A stretch of 64,000 bases of DNA from Pseudodesulfovibrio cashew (GTDB lineage Bacteria > Desulfobacterota > Desulfovibrionia > Desulfovibrionales > Desulfovibrionaceae), in contig NZ_CP046400.1 of NCBI RefSeq assembly GCF_009762795.1, positions 1,403,501 through 1,467,500 on the forward strand, written 5' to 3'. Shown here one piece after another: positions 16,556 through 25,444 of this stretch. Below the pieces are notes generated by a model. That model saw only the letters and a list, made by a program, of their open reading frames with translations. It searched no databases and was not told the DNA's origin. Position 1 is the first letter of the stretch. Every line of letters begins with the position of its first letter. The position numbers were made by a program, and so were the translations under genes.

Positions 16556-18445
16556 CTAGTTCGTTTTTTCCACGTACCAGCCGCTGGACTTGGTCAGCAG
16601 GTCCTGGACTCGGCCCACCAGGGCGTGGGGGTCGGTCAGGTAGCCTTCGAGCAGCAGGGCGGATTCGAAGAGCTGGTTGGCGGCCTGATCGATGAACGGG
16701 TCGTTCTCGTCGCGCTCGAAGATGGTGAGCATGTTGCGCACCAGGATGTGGTCCGGGTTGACCTCCAGCACCTTCTTAGGGATGGAGGTGTCCTTGCTGA
16801 CCACGCGCATGATCTTGTCCATGGAGCTGGTCACGTTGCCGTCCGGGTTGGCCAGGCAGACAGGGGAGTCGGACAGCCGCCTGGAGGCCTTCACCTCGGT
16901 GACGGCTTCGCCCAGGACATCCTTGATGCGCGCCATCATCCGGTCCAGGGAGGACTGCTGCTCTTCGGTGAGCGCCTCGGCTTCCTCCTTCTTCTCCAGG
17001 TCCTCGAACTTGTCGAGCTTGGCCATGTCAGCGTGCTCGGCGCTGGTCAGGGTGTAGCCTTCGTAGTCGCGCAGGGCGTCCATGACGAACTCGTCGATGG
17101 GCTCGTAGAGGTAGAGGACCTCCACGCCCTTCCTGCGGAAGACCTCCAGGTACGGGGACAGGCCCAGGGCCTCGCGGCTCGGGCCGAAGGCGTAGTAGAT
17201 TTCCTTCTGCTCATCCTTGGCCCGGGAGATGTAGTCGTCGAAAGAGGCCAGCCCCTTGGAGTCCTCGCTCGCCGAGGAGTTGAAGCGGACCAGCTTGGCG
17301 AATTTGTCCTTGTTCAGGAAGTCCATGTAGCCGGCCTTGAACAGGGTGCCGTGGGCCTGCCAGAATTCGGCGTAGCGGTCGGCATTGTCCTTGGCCATCT
17401 TTTCCAGGTTGCCCAGCACCTGCTTGACCAGGGTGGAGCTGATCTTGCGCATGAGCATGTTGTCCTGGAGCGTCTCGCGGGAGATGTTCAGGGGGAGGTC
17501 CTCGGTGTCCACCACGCCCTTGACGAAGCCGAGGTACTCGGGGAGCAGGTCCTTGTTCTGCTTCTCGATCAGCACCCGGCGGACGTAGAGGTCCAGGCCG
17601 CGCTGCTCGCGGGCCATGCCGAACGGGTCGTCCCCGGACTTGGGGATGAACATCAGGGCGTTGAACTGGACGGGGGCGTCCACGGACGTGTGCAGGGTGT
17701 CGAAGGGGTCCTCGGAGTCGTAGGTGAGGAATTTATAGAACTCGGCGTACTGCTTGTCCTTGATCTGGAACTTGGGCTCGCGCCAGAGGGCGGTCACCGT
17801 GTTGACCCGCTCGTCGGCCACGTAAATGGGGAAGTTGATGAAGTTGGAGTGCTTGTTGACGATGTTCTTGAGCGCGGCCTCGTTGGCGAAGCGGGAGACC
17901 ATGTCCTCCTTCAGCTTGACCTCGATGCGGGTGCCGCGCGGCAGGTCCTCGTCCAGCTCCTGGAGCTTGTAGTCGGTCCTGCCGTCCGAGGTCCAGATGA
18001 TGGCCTGGGCGTCCGGCTCGATGGAGCGGGTCGTCACAGTGACCTCGTCGGCGACCATGTAGACGGAATAGAAGCCCACGCCGAAGCGGCCGATGAGCGC
18101 GTCTAGAGACTCCTTGCCTTCCTGGGCCATGCGGGTCAGTTCGGCGGTGCCGGAGTGGGCGATGGTGCCGATGTTGCGCATCAGCTCGTCGCGGGTCATT
18201 CCCACGCCGGTGTCCGTGACCGTGACCGTGCCCGCGTCCTTGTCCGCTGTGATGCGGATTTCCGGAGCGACATCGTTCTCGCTGCCCTCGCTGGTGGCCT
18301 TGAAGCGGACCTTTTCCAGTGCGTCGGATGCGTTGGAGATGAGTTCCCGCAGGAAGATTTCCTTGTTGGTGTACAGGGAATGAACCAGGATATCGAGCAG
18401 TTGGCTGACTTCAGCCTTGAATTTGTGTGTCGTCTTGCGACCCAT
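16556..18445 (-). CDS. htpG: Hsp90-family chaperone HtpG
   Basis: 629 residues, the usual HtpG length. The N-terminal GHKL ATPase has LFLRELISNASDA-type sequence (here IFLRELISNASDALEKV), DTGVGMTRDEL and GRFGVGFYSVYM. The middle domain has GVVDTEDLPLNISRE and the C-terminus carries the dimerisation region. It is an ATP-driven cytosolic chaperone homodimer. ATG 18445 is preceded by a perfect AGGAGG; an in-frame ATG at 18499 lacks one. No CIRCE element or obvious heat-shock promoter was seen in the 235 bases upstream. Confidence 0.97.
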   Translation of the reverse strand: MGRKTTHKFKAEVSQLLDILVHSLYTNKEIFLRELISNASDALEKVRFKATSEGSENDVAPEIRITADKDAGTVTVTDTGVGMTRDELMRNIGTIAHSGTAELTRMAQEGKESLDALIGRFGVGFYSVYMVADEVTVTTRSIEPDAQAIIWTSDGRTDYKLQELDEDLPRGTRIEVKLKEDMVSRFANEAALKNIVNKHSNFINFPIYVADERVNTVTALWREPKFQIKDKQYAEFYKFLTYDSEDPFDTLHTSVDAPVQFNALMFIPKSGDDPFGMAREQRGLDLYVRRVLIEKQNKDLLPEYLGFVKGVVDTEDLPLNISRETLQDNMLMRKISSTLVKQVLGNLEKMAKDNADRYAEFWQAHGTLFKAGYMDFLNKDKFAKLVRFNSSASEDSKGLASFDDYISRAKDEQKEIYYAFGPSREALGLSPYLEVFRRKGVEVLYLYEPIDEFVMDALRDYEGYTLTSAEHADMAKLDKFEDLEKKEEAEALTEEQQSSLDRMMARIKDVLGEAVTEVKASRRLSDSPVCLANPDGNVTSSMDKIMRVVSKDTSIPKKVLEVNPDHILVRNMLTIFERDENDPFIDQAANQLFESALLLEGYLTDPHALVGRVQDLLTKSSGWYVEKTN

Positions 18446-18680
18446 TGCGAAACCTCCTGATAGTGAGCGTACGGAATGCCCGCCGTCCGGCCCCTGCATA
18501 CAGGCCGAGCGGCGGGTCTTCCAATGGCGTATAGAGAGTGTAAGGGAAATTTTTCCCCCGTCAGCGCGGGGCGTTCCCGTAGCGGTTCGGAAGGTCTTGC
18601 CACCGACCGGGCGGGAGCCGCATCAGGCGGCGGCGCCTCCGGGAGCGGATGCGGCGAAGCCATTCCAACCAGCCGGGAAT

Positions 18681-19316
18681 TTAAGTAGTCACGGCTTTGA
18701 TCTTGTCAAGGAGGTACTTTTCCATTTCGCGGTGGTCCTTTCTGAGGCGGATCATTTCCGCCTCCATGATACGGAGTTTCTCCTTGAGCACCGCATTTTC
18801 GCTTTTCAGGGCCTCGGTCTCCTCCACGGTCGTCGTGATGCGCAGGGCGGCCTGCTCCAGACCCTCCCTGATGTCACCCACTTCCGGCCCGCCGGACGCC
18901 TCTGCGGCAAGGACCGAGCGGATGCCTTCACCCACCGATTTGGCGATCTCCAGCCCGATGGCCGCCGCCATTTTCATGGCCGGTTCCATGCCGCCGTTGC
19001 GAGGTAGGGTCGCCACGTCGCCCTCCCGGGGAACGGCGTCCGCCTGGAGCGGAAATTCCTGGGCCAGCCGGTCCATAACGTCGCGCGCCGTGTGGCCTTC
19101 CTTGAGCAGACGGGAAATGGCCGCGAAGACCTCGACTGCCTCGGGACGGAACCGCTTCTGCCGCCCCCTGCCCACGGACGGCAGGTGCTGAGCGAATCGG
19201 TTTTTCCAGTAATGGACCGTGGACTCCGGCAGATCCAGCTCACGGGCTATCTCGGCCACGGAAAGCACTTTTTTGCCTGTCATTGCTGTCAAGCCCCCCA
19301 TTAGTGCAGTTGTCAT
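18681..19316 (-). CDS. MerR-type transcriptional regulator
   Basis: About 211 residues. An N-terminal MerR winged helix is visible as KKVLSVAEIARELDLPESTV followed by HYWKNRF and RFRPEAVEVF, then a linker with a conserved-looking EGHTARDVMDRL and a C-terminal coiled coil (about 160-205) for dimerisation. No metal-binding cysteines are present, so it is not a classical metal sensor. The start is uncertain: ATG 19316 has AAGG very close to it, an in-frame TTG exists at 19346, and ATG 19283 has GGGGGG ten bases away. A dyad just upstream (19345-19360) could be its own operator. Confidence 0.75.
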   Translation of the reverse strand: MTTALMGGLTAMTGKKVLSVAEIARELDLPESTVHYWKNRFAQHLPSVGRGRQKRFRPEAVEVFAAISRLLKEGHTARDVMDRLAQEFPLQADAVPREGDVATLPRNGGMEPAMKMAAAIGLEIAKSVGEGIRSVLAAEASGGPEVGDIREGLEQAALRITTTVEETEALKSENAVLKEKLRIMEAEMIRLRKDHREMEKYLLDKIKAVTT

Positions 19317-19344
19317 ACCTTGTTGTTCTTTGTCGTAGTACTCC

Positions 19345-19360
19345 AATATGACAATATTGA
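19345..19360. promoter_or_regulatory. AT-rich dyad upstream of the MerR-type gene
   Basis: CAATAT-GACA-ATATTG, a perfect 6-bp inverted repeat with a four-base spacer. It overlaps a minus-strand TTGTCA-N17-TACTAC promoter-like pair, the arrangement expected for a MerR-family operator in an autoregulated gene. Confidence 0.35.
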
Positions 19361-19389
19361 CAAGCTAATTCACAATATATCTTAGTCGG

Positions 19390-19527
19390 TTATCGTTGTT
19401 GTGAACATTCTTCACGAAGGAGAGCGTAATTCTTAACTTTTTCTAGACTTTTTACAGAGAACACTGCGTCCGGAGCCCTATCCGGTGTCATTTGCTCATC
19501 AAGTTTATCTATTTGTTCAATTGACAT
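19390..19527 (-). CDS. possible 45-residue small protein
   Basis: An ATG at 19527 opens 45 codons: MSIEQIDKLDEQMTPDRAP, then DAVFSVKSLEKVKNYALLR and a short tail. The composition is protein-like (balanced, amphipathic) rather than the Arg/Pro-rich look of shadow frames, and its codons are AT-richer than the neighbours. There is no ribosome site before the ATG. It lies between the MerR-type and MauE-like genes. It could be real, a remnant, or chance. Confidence 0.3.
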   Translation of the reverse strand: MSIEQIDKLDEQMTPDRAPDAVFSVKSLEKVKNYALLREECSQQR

Positions 19528-19586
19528 AAAACATAATATACAAAAACCGTCTGTCCCGGCTATCGTCCCCGGACGGTTGGAGGAGT

Positions 19587-20069
19587 ATGCTGAAAATTCT
19601 TGATTCCAAATTGGTGTATCGCGCCATCGGGTTGATCGTGGGAGGCGTTTTCGTCTTCGCGGGCATCTCCAAGGCGGGACATCCCGACGCACTGGCGGCG
19701 ACCATCGACGGCTACGGCCTGGTCTCCTGGGGCATGGCCACGGTCATTGCCCGCGTGCTGCCTGTGGTCGAGATCGTGTCCGGCCTTGCGTTGATGTTCG
19801 ACCTGAGGGGCGGTTTGGGGACGATTGTTGCACAGTTGTTGGGGTTCATCGGCGTGCTCGCCTATGGAATCCACCTGGGACTGGACGTGGATTGCGGGTG
19901 CTTCGGACCCGGCGACCCCGCCGCGGCGGAGTCGCATGACCTGATGCCCACCCTGATCCGGGACGTTGGCCTGCTTGCGGCATGCCTGTTCCTGTACTGG
20001 CAACGGTATGCGGCCGGCTTTGCGGCCCGTGTGCCCAATCTCTCGAACCTCTTCAGAAGAACGGAGTGA
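19587..20069 (+). CDS. MauE/DoxX-like membrane protein
   Basis: 160 residues with four transmembrane helices. The loop VDCGCFGPGDP, with a C-x-C pair, and the opening YRAIGLIVGGVFVFAGISK are typical of the MauE branch of the DoxX family, which is linked to periplasmic disulfide or redox chemistry in other bacteria. The gene for a rhodanese lipoprotein follows after five bases, so the two are translationally linked and may handle sulfane sulfur or thiols at the membrane (inference). Confidence 0.8.
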   Translation: MLKILDSKLVYRAIGLIVGGVFVFAGISKAGHPDALAATIDGYGLVSWGMATVIARVLPVVEIVSGLALMFDLRGGLGTIVAQLLGFIGVLAYGIHLGLDVDCGCFGPGDPAAAESHDLMPTLIRDVGLLAACLFLYWQRYAAGFAARVPNLSNLFRRTE

Positions 20070-20074
20070 TCACC

Positions 20075-20590
20075 ATGAAAAAAGTCTGTCTGGCCCTGCT
20101 CGCCTGCGCCGTCCTGCTCGCCGGTTGCCTCGGCGGCGAGGACAAGTTCGTCCGCGAAGTGACCAAGGAAAGCGAAGCCGTCAAGCTGCACGGCGAAACC
20201 GTCCGGGGTGGCTACGATCTCATTACCGTGGCTCAGCTCAAGGATCTCCAGGACAAGAAAACCGACATGGTCATCGTCGATACCATGCCCCTGGAAGCCA
20301 GCTACGAAAAGGCCCACGTGCCCGGCGCGGTCCAGTTCCTCTTCCCCATCCCGGACATGAACGCCTGGGACACCAACGAGACCGCAGGAAAGACCCAGGA
20401 GGACTACGTCAAGCTCCTCGGTCCGGACAAGAACAAGCTCATTGTGGTCTATTGCGGTTTCGTCAAGTGCACCCGCTCCCACAACGGCGCGGTCTGGGCG
20501 AAGAAGCTCGGGTACACCAACGTCAAGCGGCTGCCCGGCGGCATCTTTGCCTGGAAGGGCGCGGGGTATACCGTGGAGACCGGCAGCTAG
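20075..20590 (+). CDS. rhodanese-domain lipoprotein
   Basis: 171 residues, lipobox LLAGC with Cys18. A single rhodanese domain follows: MVIVDTMPLEASYEKAHVPG and the active-site loop YCGFVKCTRS with Cys127, ending LPGGIFAWKGAGY. It is expected to carry persulfide sulfur on Cys127 while anchored in the envelope; the second loop cysteine, Cys132, is unusual. ATG 20075 has GGAG upstream. It forms an operon with the MauE-like gene and ends at a terminator. Confidence 0.88.
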   Translation: MKKVCLALLACAVLLAGCLGGEDKFVREVTKESEAVKLHGETVRGGYDLITVAQLKDLQDKKTDMVIVDTMPLEASYEKAHVPGAVQFLFPIPDMNAWDTNETAGKTQEDYVKLLGPDKNKLIVVYCGFVKCTRSHNGAVWAKKLGYTNVKRLPGGIFAWKGAGYTVETGS

Positions 20591-20612
20591 ACCGGATTTG
20601 ATTGCAAAAGCA

Positions 20613-20645
20613 GGCCGGATGCCCACGCGGGCGTCCGGCCTTTTT
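20613..20645 (+). terminator. intrinsic terminator after the rhodanese gene
   Basis: A 12-bp stem (20613-20624 with 20629-20640, one T-G pair), loop ACGC and five T residues. Confidence 0.88.
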
Positions 20646-20698
20646 CATGCCCAATCGCCTTGTCTCCGGGCGAGGTCCGTGTCATTACCAGATTCGAT

Positions 20699-21853
20699 AT
20701 GCAGCAGCCGACCCTTGCCCAGATATTCATTCATTTTCTCCGCCTTGGCATGACCGCCTTCGGCGGCCCGGCCATGGTGCCGTATATCAGGGCGCTTGCG
20801 GTGGACAGGAAACAATGGCTGGGTGAGGAGTCCTTCCGCCTCGGCATGGCCGTGACCCAGGTCATCCCCGGCGCCACCGCCATGCAGATGGCCGCCTATG
20901 TGGGCCTGCGCAGCCGGGGCGGCCCGGGCGCGCTGGCCGCCTACGCCGGGTTCGGGCTTCCGGCCTTCCTGCTCATGCTCGTGCTGACCATGCTCTATGT
21001 CTCCACCCGGGACGTGCCCCTGCTGGTGGCCGCCTTTGGCGGACTGCAGCTGGTGGTCGTGGCCCTGGTGCTGCACGCGGCGGTCAACTTTTCTCGGCGG
21101 TATCTCGGCTCCCTGGGCGCCCGTCTGCTGGCCTGTGTGGCCGGAGCCTGGTTCGGGCTGAAGGGCAACCCCATCCTCGCCCTGGTGGTGGTCTGTGCCC
21201 TCTCCCTGTTTCTGCTTCGGAAGGAGGGCGGCAACGCCTTTGCCGGTGAAGGAGGAAGACAACCCGGCAGGCCGCTTTTCGCCGCCCTGGTAATTGCCTT
21301 GGCCTTTGCCGTCTTTCTGGTGCTCCTCGCCCTGGTGATGCCGGAAATGGCCACCCTGGGCCTGGTCATGGCCAAGATCGACTGCTTCGCCTTCGGCGGC
21401 GGTTACGTATCCCTGCCCATCATGCTTCATGAGGTCGTGGAGGCTCGTAACTGGGTGACTCCCGCCCAGTTCATGGACGGGCTGGCTCTGGGGCAGGTCA
21501 CACCCGGCCCCATCGTCATGACCGGGGCCTTTGTGGGCTACCTGCTTACCGGATTGGCCGGGGCCGTGGTGGCCACGATCTCAGTGTTCACCCCCTCCCT
21601 CATCTTCGTCTGTGCGGTGACGCCCTTTGCGGACAAGCTGGCCGCTTCGCCGCTGGCTCGCCGTGCCTTCCGGGGCAGCCTGATCACCCTGGTGGGTCTC
21701 ATGGCCGCCGTGGCCGTCCGGTTCGGGCTGGATACGTCGTGGGGCGTACCTGAAGTCCTGCTCGCCCTGGGAGCATTCACGGCTCTGCGCCTGGGCACCG
21801 ACATCCTCTGGGTGGTTCTCGGCGGTTTCCTGGCCGGTGCCATCCTGCTCTAG
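20699..21853 (+). CDS. chrA: chromate transporter family protein
   Basis: 384 residues, about ten transmembrane helices in two repeated CHR halves. The first half has FGGPAMVPYIR and QVIPGATAMQMAAY; the second has FGGGYVSLPIM and LGQVTPGPIVMTGAFVGY, the paired signatures of ChrA. Characterised ChrA proteins export chromate; in sulfate reducers the substrate could be another oxyanion. ATG 20699 is chosen as the first ATG; an in-frame TTG at 20660 would extend it into the terminator region. No chrB-like regulator is adjacent. Confidence 0.88.
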   Translation: MQQPTLAQIFIHFLRLGMTAFGGPAMVPYIRALAVDRKQWLGEESFRLGMAVTQVIPGATAMQMAAYVGLRSRGGPGALAAYAGFGLPAFLLMLVLTMLYVSTRDVPLLVAAFGGLQLVVVALVLHAAVNFSRRYLGSLGARLLACVAGAWFGLKGNPILALVVVCALSLFLLRKEGGNAFAGEGGRQPGRPLFAALVIALAFAVFLVLLALVMPEMATLGLVMAKIDCFAFGGGYVSLPIMLHEVVEARNWVTPAQFMDGLALGQVTPGPIVMTGAFVGYLLTGLAGAVVATISVFTPSLIFVCAVTPFADKLAASPLARRAFRGSLITLVGLMAAVAVRFGLDTSWGVPEVLLALGAFTALRLGTDILWVVLGGFLAGAILL

Positions 21854-22084
21854 CGTCGAGCCCGTCACCACCACGTCTTTCAGTTCCTCGATTCCATTGA
21901 CGGAAGTAGGATCACGCGGACCATTCTTGCGTTCGCGTGCGCAATTTCCCTTCCCGTTCCTTGCGTCTACGACACGGGTTTCCCAAAAAAAAGCAGCAAT
22001 TCCGGTCAACCTCCCTGCGGCACGCGCGTTGCTAAAGACAGGATATCGAATACGAGGCCGTATCCGGCCACAAGGAGGACCACC

Positions 22085-22528
22085 ATGAAGCGCATTATTC
22101 CATTGATATTGATCCTGTCCCTGCTGGGCGCCTGCCAGACCACCCGTCCCCAGCAGACCGCCGCTCTCGGCACCCTGGCCGGTGCCACGCTGGGCGCGTT
22201 GACCTTCAAGAACAAGATTTCCGGCGCGGCCATCGGCGCGGGCGCGGGCATGCTCGTCGGCTACATCGTTGGTAATGAGATGGACCGCTACGACCAGGCC
22301 CATCTCTCGGACACGTTGGAAAGGACTCCTTCGGGACAGGCGTCCACCTGGACCAACCCGGACACGTATGCCCAGTATGAGGCCATTCCCGAGCCGCCCC
22401 GCCAGTACAACGACGGTCGGGTGGAGCGCGACGTGACCCTGCGCGCTCGCATGCCCAACGGCGAGATGGAGACTGTCTATGCCAAGGCCTACCGGCAGCC
22501 GGATGGCACCTGGCAGTTGGTGCAGTAG
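22085..22528 (+). CDS. glycine-zipper outer-membrane lipoprotein
   Basis: 147 residues, lipobox LLGAC. A glycine-zipper segment (GTLAGATLGALTF then GAAIGAGAGMLVGYIVG) as in the 17-kDa surface antigen/SlyB group is followed by a C-terminal beta-rich part with RVERDVTLRARMPNG and YRQPDGTWQL, the usual end of this family. It has a strong GGAGG ribosome site. These proteins sit in the outer membrane and affect envelope stability. It stands alone, between chrA and a terminator. Confidence 0.85.
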   Translation: MKRIIPLILILSLLGACQTTRPQQTAALGTLAGATLGALTFKNKISGAAIGAGAGMLVGYIVGNEMDRYDQAHLSDTLERTPSGQASTWTNPDTYAQYEAIPEPPRQYNDGRVERDVTLRARMPNGEMETVYAKAYRQPDGTWQLVQ

Positions 22529-22570
22529 TTGTTTTTGGGGGCTCGCCCTGCTTGAATGAACTTTATTGAA

Positions 22571-22612
22571 GAGCTGCCCCCACTTTCTCGGGAAGTGGGG
22601 GCAGCTCTTTTT
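22571..22612 (+). terminator. intrinsic terminator after the glycine-zipper gene
   Basis: Perfect 15-bp stem (22571-22585 with 22593-22607), seven-base loop and five T residues. Confidence 0.92.
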
Positions 22613-22644
22613 CTGTTGAAGTGTTCTGTTTCTCTTCCTTCGGG

Positions 22645-23304
22645 AATCGCGCTTGCAGCGCGGGAGAGTCGGTGTTGGAGCGTGCCGCTCCTCCACCTTC
22701 AGGCTTCGCTTTGCGAAGCGAGAGCCGGGTTTGGGAACTGCGCTCCCAAAAGCCCTCCATGCCCTCCCGGCGGGGTCCATTTCTTTTGCTGCGCCAAAAG
22801 AAATAGACGAAAGAAAAGGCGCTTGGAGGGGTATCCTCGCCCCGGTGCTCGCTGGCGAGAATCTCATCCAACCCGGTCGGCTCCGGACTTCGTTGAGTGG
22901 AACGTTCTGCCAGTCTTATTATTCGGAGTCCGTCCGACTCCGTGCGTATCGCGGCCAAAGAGCCGCCCACCGGGTTGGTGAGCTTCTATGCCCGTGAGCA
23001 AGGGGCTGACTGCGGACCTTTGAAGGGAAAGGCGAAGAGCCGAATTGATCTTTCTTATTCATTACGGAGTGCTAGCTTGATTTATCGGCAAGGGAGATTG
23101 CCGTCCACGGCAAGTTGCCAATCACCCCGCAATGACCGGTAATCGAGCTCGGGGCATAGAGCCGCTTGGCACGGCTGTAGTGCCGCCTGAAGCGCGACTG
23201 CACGGCAGGCTTTCGCTTTTCGGGCAACGGAAGCCGTGTTAGCGGCTCTTAGATCACAAGATCACGCTGCAGCACAATAAAGCGCGTCTTTTGCTTACTT
23301 TTGG
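22645..23304 (+). repeat. long structured intergenic repeat, copy A
   Basis: About 660 bases, non-coding, present again inverted at 27553-28232. A central stretch of about 105 bases (22745-22850) is identical in both. It is a chain of hairpins, among them ATTTCTTTTG-CTGCGC-CAAAAGAAAT and a nested structure at 23158-23249. At three hairpin positions the two copies differ in sequence but keep pairing: for example TTGGGA/TCCCAA here against TTGGGGG/CCCCCAA in copy B. Reading frames in it are Arg/Pro/Ser-rich and not gene-like. Confidence 0.85.
23158..23249 (+). other. nested stem-loop at the 3' part of repeat copy A
   Basis: Outer stem AGAGCCGCT (23158-23166) with AGCGGCTCT (23241-23249); next GCACGGCT with AGCCGTGT; inner GCCTGAAGCG with CGCTTTTCGGGC; apical hairpin CTGC-ACG-GCAG. 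Copy B has the same architecture with pair-preserving changes (G-T to A-T, T-G to C-G). Whether it acts as RNA or DNA is unknown. Confidence 0.6.
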
Positions 23305-23581
23305 ACGCGCCAGCCCAGCGGTAGCCGTTGGCGAGTCTTCAAGCCTTACGGATAGCGACAGCAGAACAAAGTCAGTCGCCCCGAAAGGGGCGAAATCCTT
23401 TCCCCATCAATCGCCGCCGACAGGCGGCTTCCTTTTCTCTTCTCTAAATCGCAGCATCGCATGCCGCCTCACCCCGGCGGAGAGCCTGGTTGGGGGCTAC
23501 TCGACGTATCCGCCGAATAAATCGGGCATTTCCCATCCGAAGGGCGTTTTTTATTCTTTGTTTGTCTGGATTATAAAATAA
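23305..23581. other. intergenic DNA before lrp
   Basis: About 280 bases with small hairpins (CGCCCC-GAAA-GGGGCG near 23377 and CGCC-GACA-GGCGG near 23412) that recall REP-type units, then AT-rich DNA toward the lrp promoter. No gene seen. Confidence 0.45.
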
Positions 23582-23609
23582 TTGACATAAAATTTATCTT
23601 TTTGATAAA
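23582..23609 (+). promoter_or_regulatory. sigma-70-like promoter for lrp
   Basis: Perfect TTGACA (23582-23587), 16 bases, GATAAA (23604-23609), set in AT-rich DNA 48 bases before the ATG. Confidence 0.5.
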
Positions 23610-23656
23610 CAGGGTCAGCCTAGTTTTCAAAAAGAAAAAATTCGGTGGAGAAAGCC

Positions 23657-24139
23657 ATGAAAACCGAACTTGATCAAAACGACCGCAAGCTGGTGGCTGC
23701 ACTGACCCGGGACGGGCAGATGTCCCCCGGCAAGGTGGCGGACGAGATCGGGGTCACCGCGCCCACGGTCCGTTCCCGCATGAAGAATCTCATGAAGGCC
23801 GGCGTGCTCAAAATTGCCGGGCTGGTCAACCCGGTGGAGGCCAAGGGGCTGACGGTAGCCCTGGTCGGCATCTCCCTCCACAGCCATGAGCAGCTCGGTG
23901 AAAAGCTGGATCAGATCGGCTCACTGCCCCGCGTCAACTGGTGCGCGGTGGTCACGGGCCGCTACGATATCATTGTCGAGATCGTCTGCTCGGACGAGAT
24001 CGGCGACCTCTACGACTTTCTGGACAAGGATCTGTCCCAGGTGGGCGGGATCAACTCCAGCGAATCCTTTGTGGTCATGAAGTCCCGGCGCAAGTGGCTC
24101 TGTCTGCCCGACGCCGTGCTCGACGAATTCAACTCGTAA
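23657..24139 (+). CDS. Lrp/AsnC-family regulator
   Basis: 160 residues. N-terminal winged helix ([19 protein letters not shown], then [19 protein letters not shown]) and a C-terminal RAM/AsnC ligand-binding domain with [16 protein letters not shown] 23657 has GGAG seven bases upstream; a GTG at 23645 is also in frame. It lies 34 bases before the alanine dehydrogenase gene in the same direction, so it very likely senses alanine or another amino acid and controls ald, as Lrp-type AldR regulators do elsewhere (inference). Confidence 0.9.
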   Translation: MKTELDQNDRKLVAALTRDGQMSPGKVADEIGVTAPTVRSRMKNLMKAGVLKIAGLVNPVEAKGLTVALVGISLHSHEQLGEKLDQIGSLPRVNWCAVVTGRYDIIVEIVCSDEIGDLYDFLDKDLSQVGGINSSESFVVMKSRRKWLCLPDAVLDEFNS

Positions 24140-24173
24140 CCGCTTTGCAGGCATTTCATCAAGGAGAGACAGG

Positions 24174-25280
24174 ATGATTATCGGTATTCCCAAAGAGATC
24201 AAGACGCTTGAGAATCGGGTCGCCATGACCCCCGGTGCCGTGGAATCCCTGGTGCGCCAAGGCAACGAGGTGCTGGTCGAGGCCGGTGCCGGCGTGGGCA
24301 GCGGCCTCACCGACGAGGAGTACGTCGCCGCCGGGGCCAAGATGGTCTCCCCAGCCGATGCCTGGGGCGCGGAAATGGTCATCAAGGTCAAGGAACCGCT
24401 GGAGTCCGAGTACAAGTACCTGCGCAGCGACCTGCTTCTTTTCACCTACCTCCACCTGGCCGCCGCCGAGTCCCTGACCAACGCCCTGCTCGAAGCGGGC
24501 ACCACGTCCGTTGCCTACGAGACCGTGGAGTCCGCCGACGGCACCTTGCCCCTGCTCACCCCCATGTCCGAAGTGGCCGGTCGCATGGCCACTCAGGTGG
24601 GTGCGCACTGCCTGGAAAAGACGCAGGGCGGCCAGGGCATCCTGCTCGGCGGCGTTCCCGGTGTGTACCCAGCTGAAGTGCTCGTCCTCGGCGGCGGCGT
24701 GGTCGGCACCAACGCCGCCCGCATCGCCATGGGCATGGGCGCGCGCGTGACCATCCTCGATCTCTCCCACGCCCGGCTCCAGTACCTGGATGACGTCTTC
24801 CAGGGCCGCATCACCACCATGATGTCCACCGAGCCCAACATCCGCGACATGGTCCAGAAGGCCGACCTGGTCATTGGCGGCGTCCTGCTGCACGGTGCCA
24901 AGGCCCCCAAGCTCATCACCCGCGACATGCTGCCGCTGATGAAGGAAGGCTCGGTCATCGTCGACGTGGCAGTGGACCAGGGCGGCTGCGTCGAGACCAC
25001 CAAGGCCACCACCCACGACAACCCGACCTACGTGGTTGACGGCGTGGTCCACTACGGCGTTGCCAACATGCCCGGCGCGGTGCCCCGCACCTCCACCTTC
25101 GCCCTGGTCAACCAGACCGCTCCCTACGCCCTGCGGCTGGCCGCCAAGGGCATTGACGCCCTCAAGGACGACCCGGGGCTGGCTCTCGGACTGAACACGT
25201 ACAAGGGCAAGCTGACCTGTCCCGCCGTCGGCGAGGCTTTCTGCATCGGCTCTGTCACCCCGGGCGACGTACTTTCGTAA
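24174..25280 (+). CDS. ald: alanine dehydrogenase
   Basis: 368 residues, the standard length. It begins [20 protein letters not shown] and has [10 protein letters not shown] with the substrate Lys, TYLHLAAAE with the catalytic His, and the NAD-binding [20 protein letters not shown]. It catalyses reversible NAD-dependent deamination of L-alanine to pyruvate and ammonia. Ribosome site AAGGAG. Co-oriented with the lrp-type gene and closed by a terminator. Confidence 0.96.
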   Translation: MIIGIPKEIKTLENRVAMTPGAVESLVRQGNEVLVEAGAGVGSGLTDEEYVAAGAKMVSPADAWGAEMVIKVKEPLESEYKYLRSDLLLFTYLHLAAAESLTNALLEAGTTSVAYETVESADGTLPLLTPMSEVAGRMATQVGAHCLEKTQGGQGILLGGVPGVYPAEVLVLGGGVVGTNAARIAMGMGARVTILDLSHARLQYLDDVFQGRITTMMSTEPNIRDMVQKADLVIGGVLLHGAKAPKLITRDMLPLMKEGSVIVDVAVDQGGCVETTKATTHDNPTYVVDGVVHYGVANMPGAVPRTSTFALVNQTAPYALRLAAKGIDALKDDPGLALGLNTYKGKLTCPAVGEAFCIGSVTPGDVLS

Positions 25281-25302
25281 CCCCGTCCCTCTCACCTTGC
25301 AC

Positions 25303-25344
25303 GAAGGCCCTCCGACAACCGCCGGGGGGCCTTCTGCTTTTTGT
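25303..25344 (+). terminator. intrinsic terminator after ald
   Basis: GAAGGCCC (25303-25310) pairs with GGGCCTTC (25327-25334), extended inward by weaker pairs, followed by a broken T tract at 25338-25342. Confidence 0.7.
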
Positions 25345-25444
25345 GTCGTTAACCACACAGCCCGCCGCGCTTTTCCCGCATCGCCGAGTTGAACAAAGGC
25401 CCGGGGGCTGCTACATCCGTTAAAACCGCAACCCGGAGCCGCCC

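Noticed and set aside
16541-18106. Plus-strand open frame antisense to htpG
   Set aside because: Leu/Val/Gly-rich mirror of a well-identified chaperone gene.
22556-22997. Several overlapping open frames in repeat copy A
   Set aside because: Arg/Pro/Ser/Cys-rich, repeated in copy B in different registers and with changes that keep hairpins rather than codons; treated as non-coding repeat.
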